A DNA stretch of 64,000 bases from Neobacillus sp. PS3-12 (GTDB taxonomy: Bacteria; Bacillota; Bacilli; Bacillales; Cytobacillaceae): positions 1,054,001-1,118,000 of the forward strand of contig NZ_CP133268.1 of NCBI RefSeq assembly GCF_030915385.1, written 5' to 3'. The notes below the pieces were generated by a model. The model was not told where the DNA came from. It did not search any database and saw only the letters and a program-made list of their open reading frames with translations. Both the position numbers and the translations under genes were made by a program. Positions 1 through 8,779 of the stretch are shown here, one piece after another (the stretch's first letter is position 1; the number at the start of each line of letters is the position of its first letter).

Positions 1-1023
1 CACCGAAAAAGATAACTGAAATCCGACATCAAATAAAACAAATGGTTCAATCAAAAGAAATAATGAAAATGCCAGACTTAATGCATCAAATGGCAGCAGT
101 TTCAATTTTTTCCCCCATTTTACTGTCAACATGACAAGAAAGATCATCACTACAGCACGAACGACTGATGGGGAACCACCCGTTAACACAGCATATACAG
201 GCAGGAATAGTAACAAAAAAGTGGTCATCGTCTCCCTTGTAACCCCAAGCCGTATACCGATAAAAAAAATCATCCCCACTAAAAGAGAGACATGCAGACC
301 TGAGATTGCTAATAAGTGTGAAATTCCAGCTTTTTGGTAATTGATAAGGAGATCAGGTGACATTAAGCTTCGGTCGCCATAAATAAGAGCACTTGAGAGG
401 GCAGCAACCTCCGAAGGAAACTTAGTTTCTAAATAGTGAATACCTATATAACGTACTTGCTTTATAAGTGTGATTACATTTAATTTTTTGGGGGAGCAAT
501 TTTGCAAGGGCATTTTTTTGCTTTCGAGTAGCCAAAAAATTGAATTTCTTTCTAAATAATCACGATAGTTAAAGGCATTTTCATTTTTTGCCTGCTTCGG
601 AGTTTCCAACGATCCGGTTACTTTACATATTTGCCCATAAAAAATGCTTGTTTTAATGAGGTTTTTCTCTTGTTCGGATTGGATTTTATATCGTAAAAGA
701 TACCTTTCGTGGTATTTTTGGTCTTCTGCTTTTATTTGGAGCAGGTCTCCATCAATGGTCGGATCATCGAGATATTCGAGAGAAAATTCGGAGGCAGAAG
801 CGGGAGTTTTTGTTTTATTTTGGCTGGCTGCAAGTTCTGAAGATAAAAAAAACAAAAGATAAACTAGGATAAGAAAAAGTAATAGCAGGTTTGAAAACCG
901 TTTATATTTGAATAAAACAAGGAAGTAGATAACAGCTAAAAAGAAAAATAACAAAAATGATTGTAACGAACAAAGAACGCCAAATAGGGAAGCTAAACAA
1001 AAATAAATAAATTTTCCATTCAT
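1..1023 (-). CDS. comEC: ComEC/Rec2 competence DNA channel protein (N-terminal part, runs off left edge)
   Basis: ComEC is the polytopic membrane channel that carries single-stranded transforming DNA across the cytoplasmic membrane. Reading leftward from ATG at 1023, the frame is open to the window edge, about 341 codons. The first 60 or so residues hold several hydrophobic segments (FLLFFLAVYFLVLF, LLLLFLILVYLLFFLSS), followed by a soluble domain of the DUF4131 type. The start of the conserved Competence domain follows, with AISGLHVSLLVG and a GGSPSVVRA motif. The C-terminal metallo-beta-lactamase-like domain lies outside the window. It is the last gene of comEA-comEB-comEC, 58 bp after comEB. 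The visible part is intact, unlike comEA. Confidence 0.95.
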   Translation of the reverse strand, partial: MNGKFIYFCLASLFGVLCSLQSFLLFFFLAVIYFLVLFKYKRFSNLLLLFLILVYLLFFLSSELAASQNKTKTPASASEFSLEYLDDPTIDGDLLQIKAEDQKYHERYLLRYKIQSEQEKNLIKTSIFYGQICKVTGSLETPKQAKNENAFNYRDYLERNSIFWLLESKKMPLQNCSPKKLNVITLIKQVRYIGIHYLETKFPSEVAALSSALIYGDRSLMSPDLLINYQKAGISHLLAISGLHVSLLVGMIFFIGIRLGVTRETMTTFLLLFLPVYAVLTGGSPSVVRAVVMIFLVMLTVKWGKKLKLLPFDALSLAFSLFLLIEPFVLFDVGFQLSFSV

Positions 1024-1080
1024 ATTCTAACTCCAATCGATTAGAATTAGACCTACTAGAAAAAAAAGCATAGAGAACTG

Positions 1081-1509
1081 TTACTCTATGCCTTCTTCTT
1101 TTGGTAGATAAACCACTTCAATGTCCTTAAAAAAGTGTTTATTTAACTTGTTTGGATATGCATTTCTAAAAACAATTCTAGTAATACCGGACTGGGCTAA
1201 AGTTTTTGCACAGTTTTCACATGGTTCGTGGGTTACATATGCTGCTGCTTCCTTTAATAATCCTCGATCAGCATGCAAAACGGCATTATTCTCAGCGTGA
1301 ACGGTCCTGTGGCATCTGCCATCGTCTCCAATTAGGCATCCAACATCGTCACAATGGTCATGGCCATGTATAGAACCATTATAGCCTGTGGAAACAATAT
1401 GCTTGTCCTTTACAATAACACAGCCAACATGTAATCTTGGGCACGTCGAGCGAGTGGCTACCTGGTCTGCTATATCTAAAAAATATTCGTCCCAGCTTTT
1501 TCTTGACAT
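1081..1509 (-). CDS. comEB: ComE operon protein 2, dCMP deaminase family
   Basis: Member of the zinc-dependent cytidine/deoxycytidylate deaminase family, which converts dCMP to dUMP. The zinc signature is complete: HAE at residues 71-73 (ligand and catalytic glutamate) and PCENC at 96-100. A second cluster of His and Cys (HGHDHC, CHRTVH) before it matches the extra zinc site of bacterial dCMP deaminases. At 142 aa it is shorter than the roughly 190-aa B. subtilis ComEB but keeps the whole catalytic core. A GGAGGG ribosome site sits 8 bp before the ATG. Its role in transformation is doubtful; the operon position is conserved across Bacillus. Confidence 0.93.
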   Translation of the reverse strand: MSRKSWDEYFLDIADQVATRSTCPRLHVGCVIVKDKHIVSTGYNGSIHGHDHCDDVGCLIGDDGRCHRTVHAENNAVLHADRGLLKEAAAYVTHEPCENCAKTLAQSGITRIVFRNAYPNKLNKHFFKDIEVVYLPKEEGIE

Positions 1510-1589
1510 ATTCTATTCCCTCCAAGTATTTCGTTATCTCCTATTAGTTTACTTATAAAAGTTTAAATGGGTCAATCGAAAGTTATCCT

Positions 1590-2252
1590 CTATTGAACGG
1601 AAATGGAATCCTTCAATTTTTCAAAAGTTTTGTCCCCAATTCCGCTAATTTTTTTCAAATCCTCAATGTTTTGGAATAAGCCATTTTCTTGCCGATATTG
1701 GATAATAGAAGCTGCTTTGGATGGTCCGATTCCCGGCAAGTTTTGCAGTTCATTTTCATCGGCCTTATTAATGTTGATTTTCCCGCCTTGTGCCCCGGCC
1801 CCATTTGTCGATCCTATTGAGGCTGAGCTATTTCCAGGTGAGCCTGTGCTTACTTCCCCTTTTGCAGGAATATAAATAACCATCTCATCTTGAACGTGTG
1901 CGGCAAAGTTTACCTGTGTTTGGTCGGCATTGTCCGTAAGTCCTCCTGCCCGCCCGATCACATCAATGACTCTTTCATTTTGATTTGAATGATAAACCCC
2001 AGGCTGTTTGATTGCTCCTTTTACATCTACAATTATATCAACATCCTTCTTTTCTTGTTTTGCAGATTCATTTTGACTTTTATCTTGATCAGTTTCATTT
2101 TGTACCGTTGGAGGTGAACTCGTTTCTACTCAGGTTATACCTTGTTCTTTCGTTGTAACTGGCTGGTAGAAATAAAAATAATACACGATTCCTGAAACTA
2201 ACAAAGCGCAAGCCACTAAATAAAACTTGTACCTTGTGATCCATGCCTTCAC
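1590..2252 (-). pseudogene. comEA: ComEA competence DNA receptor, interrupted by an in-frame TGA
   Basis: ComEA is a membrane-anchored receptor that binds double-stranded DNA at the cell surface. In this frame translation would begin at GTG 2252, 9 bp after an AAAGGA site, and give a short basic N-terminus and one membrane segment (FYLVACALLVSGIVYYFYFY). It then meets TGA at 2132-2130 after about 40 codons. Downstream the frame is open again: a linker, an SLBB-like domain (VKGAIKQPGVYHSNQNERV), a Ser/Gly linker and a helix-hairpin-helix pair (NINKADENELQNLPGIGPSKA, then ISGIGDKTFEKL) that binds DNA. The anchor and the DNA-binding part are thus separated by one stop codon. This could be a real loss of transformability, a readthrough site or a base error. 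Confidence 0.85.
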
Positions 2253-2338
2253 ATTCAATCATCCTTTCTATAGGTATAATTCAAAATGGCTTTTCATATG
2301 GTTATAAAAGAAACTTTCGTTTAAGGAGGGTTGGAATC

Positions 2339-3164
2339 ATGAAAATTGGTATCATTGGTACCGGGAATATGGGAAGAATTTTAGTGGAGGCCTTCATAGA
2401 CGGAAAAGCGGTGTCCCCTATATCATTAATGATTACAAATAGGACAAAATCAAAAGCATTGATGCTTAAAAATAAATATAAAGATATTAAAGTTGGGAGG
2501 AGTGCCGGAGAGGTTGCGACAGAGTCGGATTTAGTTTTTGTGTGTGTTAAACCATTAGATGTGTTTCCAATTATCCAGGAAATATCTCCATTCCTTACTA
2601 AAGATAAATGCCTCATTTCCATAACAAGTCCAATCAGCACGGAACAAATAGAAAACATCGTCGACTGCTCTGTGGTTAGAGCCATTCCAAGTATAACAAA
2701 CCGTGCCTTCAGCCGGTGTTTCATTGTTGACGTATGGAAATCATTGCAATCCCGTTTGGAAGGTATATGTACAACAACTATTTGCTAAAATTTCTGTCCC
2801 TGTAGAAATTGAGGAAAAAGTAACAAGAGTAGCATCCGATATTGTTAGCTGCGGGCCTGCCTTCTTTAGTTTTTTGATTCAACGCTTTATCCAAGCTGCA
2901 GTTAGCGAAACAGGAATTGAAGAAAGGATGGCGACAAAGCTGGCAAGTGAGATGATTGTTGGCTTTGGCAACCTGATTAAACAAGGTCATTACACATTGC
3001 CAACTTTAATGGAAAAGGTCATTGTAAAAGGCGGTATAACCGGAGTAGGAATAAATGTCTTAGAAGAAGAATTGGGAGAGGTTTTTGAACATGTTTTCCA
3101 AGCAACACAGGAAAAGTTTCAAGAAGATCTTGTTAAGGTAAAATTACAGTTATCAAACAAATAA
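2339..3164 (+). pseudogene. comER: ComER, pyrroline-5-carboxylate reductase-like late competence protein (frameshifted)
   Basis: ComER resembles pyrroline-5-carboxylate reductase (ProC) and is divergent to comEABC in bacilli. The ATG at 2339 follows TAAGGAGGG. The first 125 residues carry the Rossmann motif GIIGTGNMG and end in AIPSITNRAFS. The continuation (GVSLLTYGNH, then the ProC-like helical dimerisation domain) lies one frame over and ends at 3164. The shift falls around 2712-2717, where AGCCGGT appears in place of an expected AGCGGT, so one extra C explains it. Without the shift the product would be about 274 aa, normal for the family. Either a pseudogene or a one-base sequencing error. 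Confidence 0.85.
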
Positions 3165-3217
3165 ATTCTCTTTATACTTACGTAAATCCTTCTGAAGAAC
3201 AAAACTTTTCTAAAAAA

Positions 3218-3275
3218 ATTCACAGAGCCCCCTTGGAAAGAATGATTGTTGTTTCCTCGTTGGGGGCTTGCTATA
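3218..3275. terminator. Bidirectional terminator between comER and yqeM
   Basis: A large hairpin pairs AGAGCCCCCTTGGAAAG on the left with GTTTCCTCGTTGGGGGCTT on the right, followed by a T-rich run on the plus strand. It lies between convergent comER and the yqeG-yqeM operon and could serve both. Confidence 0.7.
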
Positions 3276-4031
3276 TTATTTTTTTCGGGCCATAAAGAAG
3301 ATTCTTTCAGAATCTAGCTGCGGCTTTTTTTTCTCAAAATCAGCAGAAATCTCCAGAATTTCAAACCCTGCCTCCTCCAACCACCCAGAATATTGTTCGA
3401 TTGAAAATGTTCGCTGTTCATGAAACTCATCAATTCGATTATATTTTCCATCAGCAGGATCCTGTACAAAAAAGCTCAATTCATGCTCAACGCTATTAGG
3501 GTGCTCTCCAGGAAAGCTATTCCAAATATAGGCAATATTTTCATCGCATAATGTAAAGGTTTGATCAATAAACAATTCTTTAATTTTAAAAATAGAATGC
3601 ACATCAAAAAAAAGAATGCCATCTTTATTCAAACATTGAGAGGCTTTTAAAAAAGTACTTAAGACCTTTTCTTCCGTCAGCAAGTAGTTTAATGAATCAC
3701 AAAAGATTCCGATGATATCAAAACTTCCGAGGCCCTCTAACTCTGCCATATCCTGTTCAAATAAAGGAATCATAACTCCATGATTTTCTGCTTTTGCTCT
3801 AGCAACGGCAAGCATATCCGTTGATAAATCTACTCCAGTCACTTTAAATCCTTGTTCGGCAAAACGAACAGAAAGTTCTCCGGTGCCGCAAGCCAAGTCA
3901 AGCAAAGTATTCCCTTTTATTAGCTTTATTTGATGGTCGTGTAGAGATTTTAGAACAAAATCCACCCATTTATCATACGGGGCATCCTGCATCAATTCAT
4001 CATAAAGATAGGCAAATTGTTCATAACTCAT
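3276..4031 (-). CDS. yqeM: Class I SAM-dependent methyltransferase YqeM
   Basis: Putative S-adenosylmethionine-dependent methyltransferase; the substrate is unknown. The SAM-binding motif I (LLDLACGTGELS) is at residues 43-54, with the acidic loop GVDLSTDML following and the post-I region FDIIGIFCDSLNYL. The 251-aa length matches YqeM proteins. Its ATG overlaps the stop of rsfS by 4 bp (ATGA), so the two are probably translationally coupled. It is the last gene of the yqeG-yqeM operon. The family is often co-transcribed with ribosome-related genes, but no RNA target can be inferred from sequence. Confidence 0.9.
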   Translation of the reverse strand: MSYEQFAYLYDELMQDAPYDKWVDFVLKSLHDHQIKLIKGNTLLDLACGTGELSVRFAEQGFKVTGVDLSTDMLAVARAKAENHGVMIPLFEQDMAELEGLGSFDIIGIFCDSLNYLLTEEKVLSTFLKASQCLNKDGILFFDVHSIFKIKELFIDQTFTLCDENIAYIWNSFPGEHPNSVEHELSFFVQDPADGKYNRIDEFHEQRTFSIEQYSGWLEEAGFEILEISADFEKKKPQLDSERIFFMARKK

Positions 4032-4384
4032 GAATTAATCACACTGCGAATATCTTCTAATGGAGCATCTCCCCATAAACGTTCAAGATTATAATAAATC
4101 CTGTCATCACGATGAAAAACGTGGGCGACAACATCTCCAAGATCAAGTAACACCCATCTCGCTTCATCAAAGCCTTCCATTCGTCTGACTGTATATTGAT
4201 TCTCTTCTGCTTTTTCTTTTATTTCTCTCGCTATTGCCTGAACTTGCTTATCTGAATTCCCATGACAAATAATAAAATAATCGGCAATAAGGGAAATTCC
4301 TTTCATATTAAGGGCGACAATATCTTCAGCTCGTTTATCGTCTGCAGCCTTTACGGCAATTTTAAGTAATTCACGTTGGTCCAT
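4028..4384 (-). CDS. rsfS: Ribosomal silencing factor RsfS (YqeL)
   Basis: RsfS binds ribosomal protein uL14 on the 50S subunit and blocks joining with 30S, lowering translation in stationary phase. The 118-aa protein is a single Oligomerisation/DUF143 domain, with the typical stretch DYFIICHGNSDKQVQAIA and the C-terminal ARWVLLDLGDVVAHVFH. The ATG follows AAGGAGGA. It lies directly after yqeK (4 bp) and overlaps yqeM, the standard Bacillus order nadD-yqeK-rsfS-yqeM. Confidence 0.96.
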   Translation of the reverse strand: MDQRELLKIAVKAADDKRAEDIVALNMKGISLIADYFIICHGNSDKQVQAIAREIKEKAEENQYTVRRMEGFDEARWVLLDLGDVVAHVFHRDDRIYYNLERLWGDAPLEDIRSVINS

Positions 4385-4388
4385 CCAA

Positions 4389-4955
4389 TCAATCCTCCTT
4401 ATTTAATATCAAGTCATTGTAGGTATGAAAAGTTTCTGGGTATATGGCTTGGTTTCTTTTCATTAAGAACATAATTGTATTTTGTACTGCTTTTATTAAC
4501 GCTTCTTCTAAATTTATTTTGGCCAGATTTCGAACTTCCTCTACTCCTGGGAAATGCCGTCCTGGTTCAATGTAGTCAGCTAAATAGATTACTTTTTCAA
4601 GCTTCGTCATTCCTCTTCTTCCGGATGTATGGAAACGAATCGCATCCAAAACTTCTTTGTCCGAAATTTCCGCCTCAGCCTCCGCTAAATATGCCCCAAC
4701 AGGAGCATGCCATAATTCGGAATTATACTCCAGCAGATCTTTCGGCATTCCTTGAGAAACAATAATTTCTTTCATTTCATCTTTTGGGCGAAATTTTGCA
4801 TAATCATGAAAGATCGCAGCGAGCTCTGCCTTTTTTTCATCCACGCCATATTTCCTTGCTAAAGAAATAGCAGTTTCCATTACCCCCAATGTATGCTGAT
4901 AACGATGTTCGGTCAATTGTATTTTAACCATTTTTAATGCTTGTTCACGTTCCAT
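4389..4955 (-). CDS. yqeK: HD-domain hydrolase YqeK (Ap4A hydrolase family)
   Basis: Metal-dependent HD-superfamily phosphohydrolase. YqeK proteins symmetrically cleave diadenosine tetraphosphate (Ap4A) to two ADP. The HD signature is present as HRYQHTLGV near residue 16 and AIFHDYAKF near 53, with LADYIEPGR near 140. I place the start at ATG 4955 (MEREQALK) behind GAGGAG, giving 188 aa, near the usual 186; an upstream in-frame start at 4973 would only add six residues. The gene overlaps the end of nadD, and pairing with nadD is conserved in Firmicutes. Confidence 0.93.
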   Translation of the reverse strand: MEREQALKMVKIQLTEHRYQHTLGVMETAISLARKYGVDEKKAELAAIFHDYAKFRPKDEMKEIIVSQGMPKDLLEYNSELWHAPVGAYLAEAEAEISDKEVLDAIRFHTSGRRGMTKLEKVIYLADYIEPGRHFPGVEEVRNLAKINLEEALIKAVQNTIMFLMKRNQAIYPETFHTYNDLILNKED

Positions 4956-5514
4956 ATAGGTGGTTCTCCTCAATAAAATGAATAACTGAATCTGGTAGCA
5001 AGTAACGAACCGTTTTCCCTTTTTTTAGTCTTTCACGAATGATACTTGATGAAACCTCCATTGCAGGTACATCCACATAAATAACTGGAAAGCTTGTATC
5101 ATGGCTATATTCTGGCCTTTCTACACCAACAAACTGAACTAGGTCTACCAGTTCGTTAATTTTGTGCCACTTTGGTAAATATTCAATCATATCTGCACCA
5201 ATAATGAAGTAAAATTGATCATCTTTGTATGTTTCTCTAATAATCCTCATGGTTTCAACCGTAAAAGAAGGCCCTTGGCGTTCCAACTCAATCGTTGTGA
5301 CTCGAAACTGTTGGTTTCCTTCGATTGCCAACTTTAGCATTTCCAGCCGCTCTGCATTGGTGATGGATTCTGATTTATGTTTATGCGGGGGTTCCTGATT
5401 AGGCATAAACCATATTTCATCAAGGTCTAGAGCATTAAGAACCTCATTGGCAATAAGAAGATGACCATGGTGCGGCGGATCAAAAGTTCCTCCCAGTATC
5501 CCAATTTTTCTCAT
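4945..5514 (-). CDS. nadD: Nicotinate-nucleotide adenylyltransferase NadD
   Basis: NadD joins nicotinate mononucleotide and ATP to form deamido-NAD, the penultimate step of NAD synthesis. The nucleotidyltransferase signature GGTFDPPHHGHL is at residues 8-19, and the C-terminal EVSSSIIRERL corresponds to the ISSTxxR motif that grips ATP phosphates. The 189-aa length is standard. The ATG is preceded by AAAGGAGAG. It sits between the yhbY gene and yqeK, overlapping the latter. Confidence 0.97.
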   Translation of the reverse strand: MRKIGILGGTFDPPHHGHLLIANEVLNALDLDEIWFMPNQEPPHKHKSESITNAERLEMLKLAIEGNQQFRVTTIELERQGPSFTVETMRIIRETYKDDQFYFIIGADMIEYLPKWHKINELVDLVQFVGVERPEYSHDTSFPVIYVDVPAMEVSSSIIRERLKKGKTVRYLLPDSVIHFIEENHLYGT

Positions 5515-5539
5515 GAGACATGCTCTCTCCTTTTAGGTT

Positions 5540-5833
5540 CTATCGCGGAAGAGTAATTTGTTTGTTTTCAACTGATTCCTTGTAAAGAACAATGGTATTT
5601 CCAATAATTTGAACAAGTTCAGCTCCTGTTCTGCCTGCCAACTCCTCGGCAACAACGGTTTTGTCTTCCTCACAGTTTTGTAACACACTTATTTTAAAGA
5701 GTTCTCTGGCCTCTAGAGCATCTGAAATTTGTTTGACCATATTATCATTAACCCCACCTTTCCCTACCTGAAAAATTGGGTCCAAGTGGTGGGCTTTTGA
5801 CCTTAAGTACCTTTTTTGTTTACCAGTTAACAT
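5540..5833 (-). CDS. yhbY: Ribosome assembly RNA-binding protein YhbY/YqeI
   Basis: Small CRS1-YhbY-domain RNA-binding protein associated with the 50S precursor. The 97-aa product carries the conserved LRSKAHHLDPIFQVGKGG loop and KISVLQNCEEDK region. The start is ATG 5833, 7 bp after a GGAGG that lies within the end of aroE; the in-frame ATG at 5848 lacks a site. Overlap with aroE suggests translational coupling. In B. subtilis this gene is called yqeI. Confidence 0.95.
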   Translation of the reverse strand: MLTGKQKRYLRSKAHHLDPIFQVGKGGVNDNMVKQISDALEARELFKISVLQNCEEDKTVVAEELAGRTGAELVQIIGNTIVLYKESVENKQITLPR

Positions 5834-6668
5834 AGTTTGCGCCTCCAAGCTGCTTTAAAACATTTTCTCTCATTCTTTGAATATCCGGGGAAATTCTAGT
5901 CCATTTTTCGAAAGCCAGCGCTCCCTGATAGACGAACATATCGATTCCATTTTGAATTCTGGCACCCTTTTGCCCCGCTTCCTGCAAAAATTGGGTATTA
6001 AGCGGATTGTAGATAATGTCACAAACAAGTGCCTGCTGCTTTATATGCAATAGATCAACAGGCTGTTCTGTAACTTTGGGATACATCCCAATCATGGTGG
6101 TTTGGATGATTAAATCATATTGATCGAGACTCTTATTTGCCTCATCTAAAGAAATGGCTTTCGATGGAACAGAGAATGGGCATTCTTCTACAAGCTGTAC
6201 TGCTGTTTCAACTGTTCGATTGGCAATATCAACAGCAACGGGTTTGCTCTTGGCTAAAGTAAAATAAATCGCCCGTGCCGCACCGCCTGCACCAATAAGT
6301 AGAATTTTTTGTTCTGAAAGTGATGTAACATAAGTTTCTAATCCCTTAAGAAAGCCTGGTCCATCCGTGTTATAACCTATCAACTTTCCCTCTTCGTTGA
6401 CGACCGTATTGACAGCTCCAATACTCAAAGCTAATTCATCAACACCATCCAAAAAAGGAATGATTGCACTTTTATGGGGAACAGTTACGTTAAAACCTCC
6501 TACACCAAGTGCTTTTAATCCTTTAACAGACACTCCTAAGTCCTCTGGTTTTACTTGAAAGGGAAGATAGACTGCGTCGATATTATAGTGTGTAAATAAA
6601 TCATTATGCATTAATGGTGACATTGAATGTCCAATCGGATCTCCCAAAACAGCAAAAAGCTTTTTCAC
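5820..6668 (-). CDS. aroE: Shikimate dehydrogenase AroE
   Basis: AroE reduces 3-dehydroshikimate to shikimate with NADPH in the chorismate pathway. The substrate domain starts with GDPIGHSMSPLMHN (residues 8-21) and has the catalytic lysine in NVTVPHKSAI. The NADPH-binding glycine loop is IGAGGAARA, followed by the NRT phosphate-binding patch. The 282-aa length is normal. Initiation is at GTG 6668 behind AGGAGAG. It is encoded between the GTPase gene yqeH and yhbY, as in other bacilli. Confidence 0.97.
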   Translation of the reverse strand: MKKLFAVLGDPIGHSMSPLMHNDLFTHYNIDAVYLPFQVKPEDLGVSVKGLKALGVGGFNVTVPHKSAIIPFLDGVDELALSIGAVNTVVNEEGKLIGYNTDGPGFLKGLETYVTSLSEQKILLIGAGGAARAIYFTLAKSKPVAVDIANRTVETAVQLVEECPFSVPSKAISLDEANKSLDQYDLIIQTTMIGMYPKVTEQPVDLLHIKQQALVCDIIYNPLNTQFLQEAGQKGARIQNGIDMFVYQGALAFEKWTRISPDIQRMRENVLKQLGGANYVNW

Positions 6669-6719
6669 AAATCTTCTCTCCTATTCCCTTTTGTTCAGTT
6701 TTTTAATCATTAGAAATAT

Positions 6720-7823
6720 CTATATTAGTGATTTTCTTATTAGTGTCTGTACCCCTTTTGGTGCATAAGCAATTACTTTGGCACCCGGATCGTTTATTGT
6801 AATCCAGCCCAGGCCGGAGAAAACAATATCAGTTTTTGGCTCTTTAATGATAAATTCTTGTTTTACTAATTCAGGAAAAGAACCCAGTTGATCTTTTCGT
6901 GGTGGGGCCAGCATTTCCCCAACATGCTGCTGATAGAGCTGGTCAGCGTTTTCTGTTTTCGTTCGATGAATCATTACATCATTCGAAACATAGCAGACAA
7001 ACGACCTTCTCCCCCCACTTACATAATCAAATCTGGCTAATCCCCCAAAAAATAATGTCTGATCTTCATTTAGCTGAAAGATTTTTGGCTTTATTTCCTT
7101 TTTTGGGGTAATCAGCTTCAAATCTTTTTTGTCTACAAAGTGTGCCATCTGATGGTGATTAATGATCCCTGGAGAATCAATCAGCGATTTTCCATCATCA
7201 AGCGGAATTTTAATAATATCTAATGTTGTCCCAGGAAAATGGGAAGTGGTAATAACATCTTGTTCCCCTGTTACTTCTTTTATAATTCTGTTAATAAAAG
7301 TAGATTTCCCAACATTTGTACACCCTACTACATATACATCTTTACCGTTACGGAATTCATCAATTGCTGCTGCGGTCTCTTTGATAAATTGCCCTTTTGC
7401 TGCACTGACAAGATATACTTCTTCAGCTCTTAAACCTAATTCCTTTGCCTCATGTTTCATCCAACGAATTAATTTATCATGATTCACAGATTTTGGCAGT
7501 AAGTCAACCTTATTTCCAACCAGCAAAATCTTATTATCGCCAACAAAGCGATGCATTCCAGGAATCCAACTGCCATTAAAATCAAAGATATCAACAATCA
7601 TCACGATGAGGGCATCTGATTTTCCTATTTCATTAAGTATTTTTAAAAAATCATCATCCGTTAAACTTACATCCTGGACTTCATTATAATGCTTCAAGCG
7701 AAAACATCTTTGGCATATCACTATTTCTTTTTCTAATGAGGATTTAGGGGCATATCCTATTTCACTTGGGTTTTCCGTTTGGAGCTTAACACCGCACCCC
7801 ATACAAAAGTTTTGTTCACTCAC
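6720..7823 (-). CDS. yqeH: Ribosome biogenesis GTPase YqeH
   Basis: Circularly permuted GTPase needed for 30S subunit assembly. An N-terminal zinc finger uses CMGC at residues 7-10 and CQRC at about 37-40. The G motifs occur in the permuted order: NKVDLLPK (G4), then GCTNVGKSTF (G1) and DSPG (G3). The 367-aa length matches B. subtilis YqeH. Start is GTG 7823, behind AGGA that overlaps the yqeG stop, so the two are probably coupled. Confidence 0.97.
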   Translation of the reverse strand: MSEQNFCMGCGVKLQTENPSEIGYAPKSSLEKEIVICQRCFRLKHYNEVQDVSLTDDDFLKILNEIGKSDALIVMIVDIFDFNGSWIPGMHRFVGDNKILLVGNKVDLLPKSVNHDKLIRWMKHEAKELGLRAEEVYLVSAAKGQFIKETAAAIDEFRNGKDVYVVGCTNVGKSTFINRIIKEVTGEQDVITTSHFPGTTLDIIKIPLDDGKSLIDSPGIINHHQMAHFVDKKDLKLITPKKEIKPKIFQLNEDQTLFFGGLARFDYVSGGRRSFVCYVSNDVMIHRTKTENADQLYQQHVGEMLAPPRKDQLGSFPELVKQEFIIKEPKTDIVFSGLGWITINDPGAKVIAYAPKGVQTLIRKSLI

Positions 7824-7826
7824 TCT

Positions 7827-8342
7827 TTAATCCTCCCATTGAATCATACCTTTTTTTCTAAACCAATTTAAAATCCTGCGTTCAACAAAGCGGTTAAACT
7901 TTGTGCTAATCCCATCAGATGAGGCTACCGGGACAACCAGGATCGTGTGAAAACCATTACGGTTCCCCCCTAATACATCTGTTAGTAATTGATCCCCAAT
8001 TACTACAGCTTCTTCTTTTTTTATGCCCATTTGCAATACTGCCTGATGAAAAGCTCGTCCCATCGGTTTTTTTGCTCGGAAAATAAATGGTATTTTCAAC
8101 GGGTCTGAAAAAGCCTTAACCCGATTTTCATTATTATTTGAAACAATCGTCACTAGAATTTGATTATTTTTCATATTTTCAAACCACTCAACTAACTTTG
8201 GAGGAGCCTGCGGTCGATCCCATTCGACAAGTGTATTATCTAAATCGGTAATAATCCCTTTAATACCCCGATTTTTCAATTCATCAGGAGTAATATCTAA
8301 TACACTTTTAACATGCTCATCCGGTAAAAAATGCTTTAACAA
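7827..8342 (-). CDS. yqeG: HAD-IIIA family phosphatase YqeG
   Basis: Haloacid dehalogenase superfamily phosphatase, substrate not established. The nucleophile motif is DLDNTLVEWD, motif II appears in VTIVSNN and the C-terminal acidic motif in VIGDQLLTDVLGGNRNG. I choose TTG 8342 (MLKHFLPDE), 7 bp after GAGGTG, giving 172 aa as in relatives; the ATG at 8357 overlaps the ribosome site. First gene of the yqeG-yqeM operon and divergent from sda, as in B. subtilis. Confidence 0.92.
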   Translation of the reverse strand: MLKHFLPDEHVKSVLDITPDELKNRGIKGIITDLDNTLVEWDRPQAPPKLVEWFENMKNNQILVTIVSNNNENRVKAFSDPLKIPFIFRAKKPMGRAFHQAVLQMGIKKEEAVVIGDQLLTDVLGGNRNGFHTILVVPVASSDGISTKFNRFVERRILNWFRKKGMIQWED

Positions 8343-8566
8343 TACAGTACACCTCATTAAATGAAATCAAATCTTATTATAAGTTAAATTTATTAATGTC
8401 AATAGAAAGATTTCTTCTTATCATAACCAATTTTACCCTTTCTTTCAAAGCAAAAAACTGACAGGAATAGATATTTCTATCATTAATGTATGAAATAAAT
8501 GTCGATTAGCCCTATTAAATCTCGAATCGAGAAAACTTTTCGACATTCTCTATATTTTTTCACCAC

Positions 8567-8665
8567 TGTGGATAATTTTATTAACATTATACCCATTGAT
8601 TCTACCATTATTTGTATGTTTATAAACAAGTTAACCACAGGTTATCCACTGTCACCTGTGGATAA
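8567..8665. promoter_or_regulatory. DnaA-box cluster upstream of sda
   Basis: Within 100 bp there are two exact 9-mers TGTGGATAA (8567-8575 and 8657-8665, complement of consensus TTATCCACA) and two one-mismatch boxes, TTAACCACA at 8631-8639 and TTATCCACT at 8642-8650. In B. subtilis DnaA binds a comparable cluster and activates sda, linking replication status to the sporulation block. The stretch 8358-8779 has no other gene; the promoter itself was not resolved. Confidence 0.85.
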
Positions 8666-8779
8666 CAGAACGATTGTTCTTGCAGTGTAAATTTGGTAGA
8701 TTAAGGGTACAACGTTTGAACGTACAATTATATGTAAATCAATGAGTCGTTAGAACATTTTTGGAGGTGAAAACTTTTC

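Noticed and set aside
1081..1509. comEB truncated by mutation
   Set aside because: It is shorter than the B. subtilis protein, but all zinc and catalytic residues are present and the C-terminal tail varies in the family.
8499..8690. 63-codon plus-strand frame upstream of sda
   Set aside because: It covers the DnaA-box cluster, lacks a ribosome site and resembles no family.
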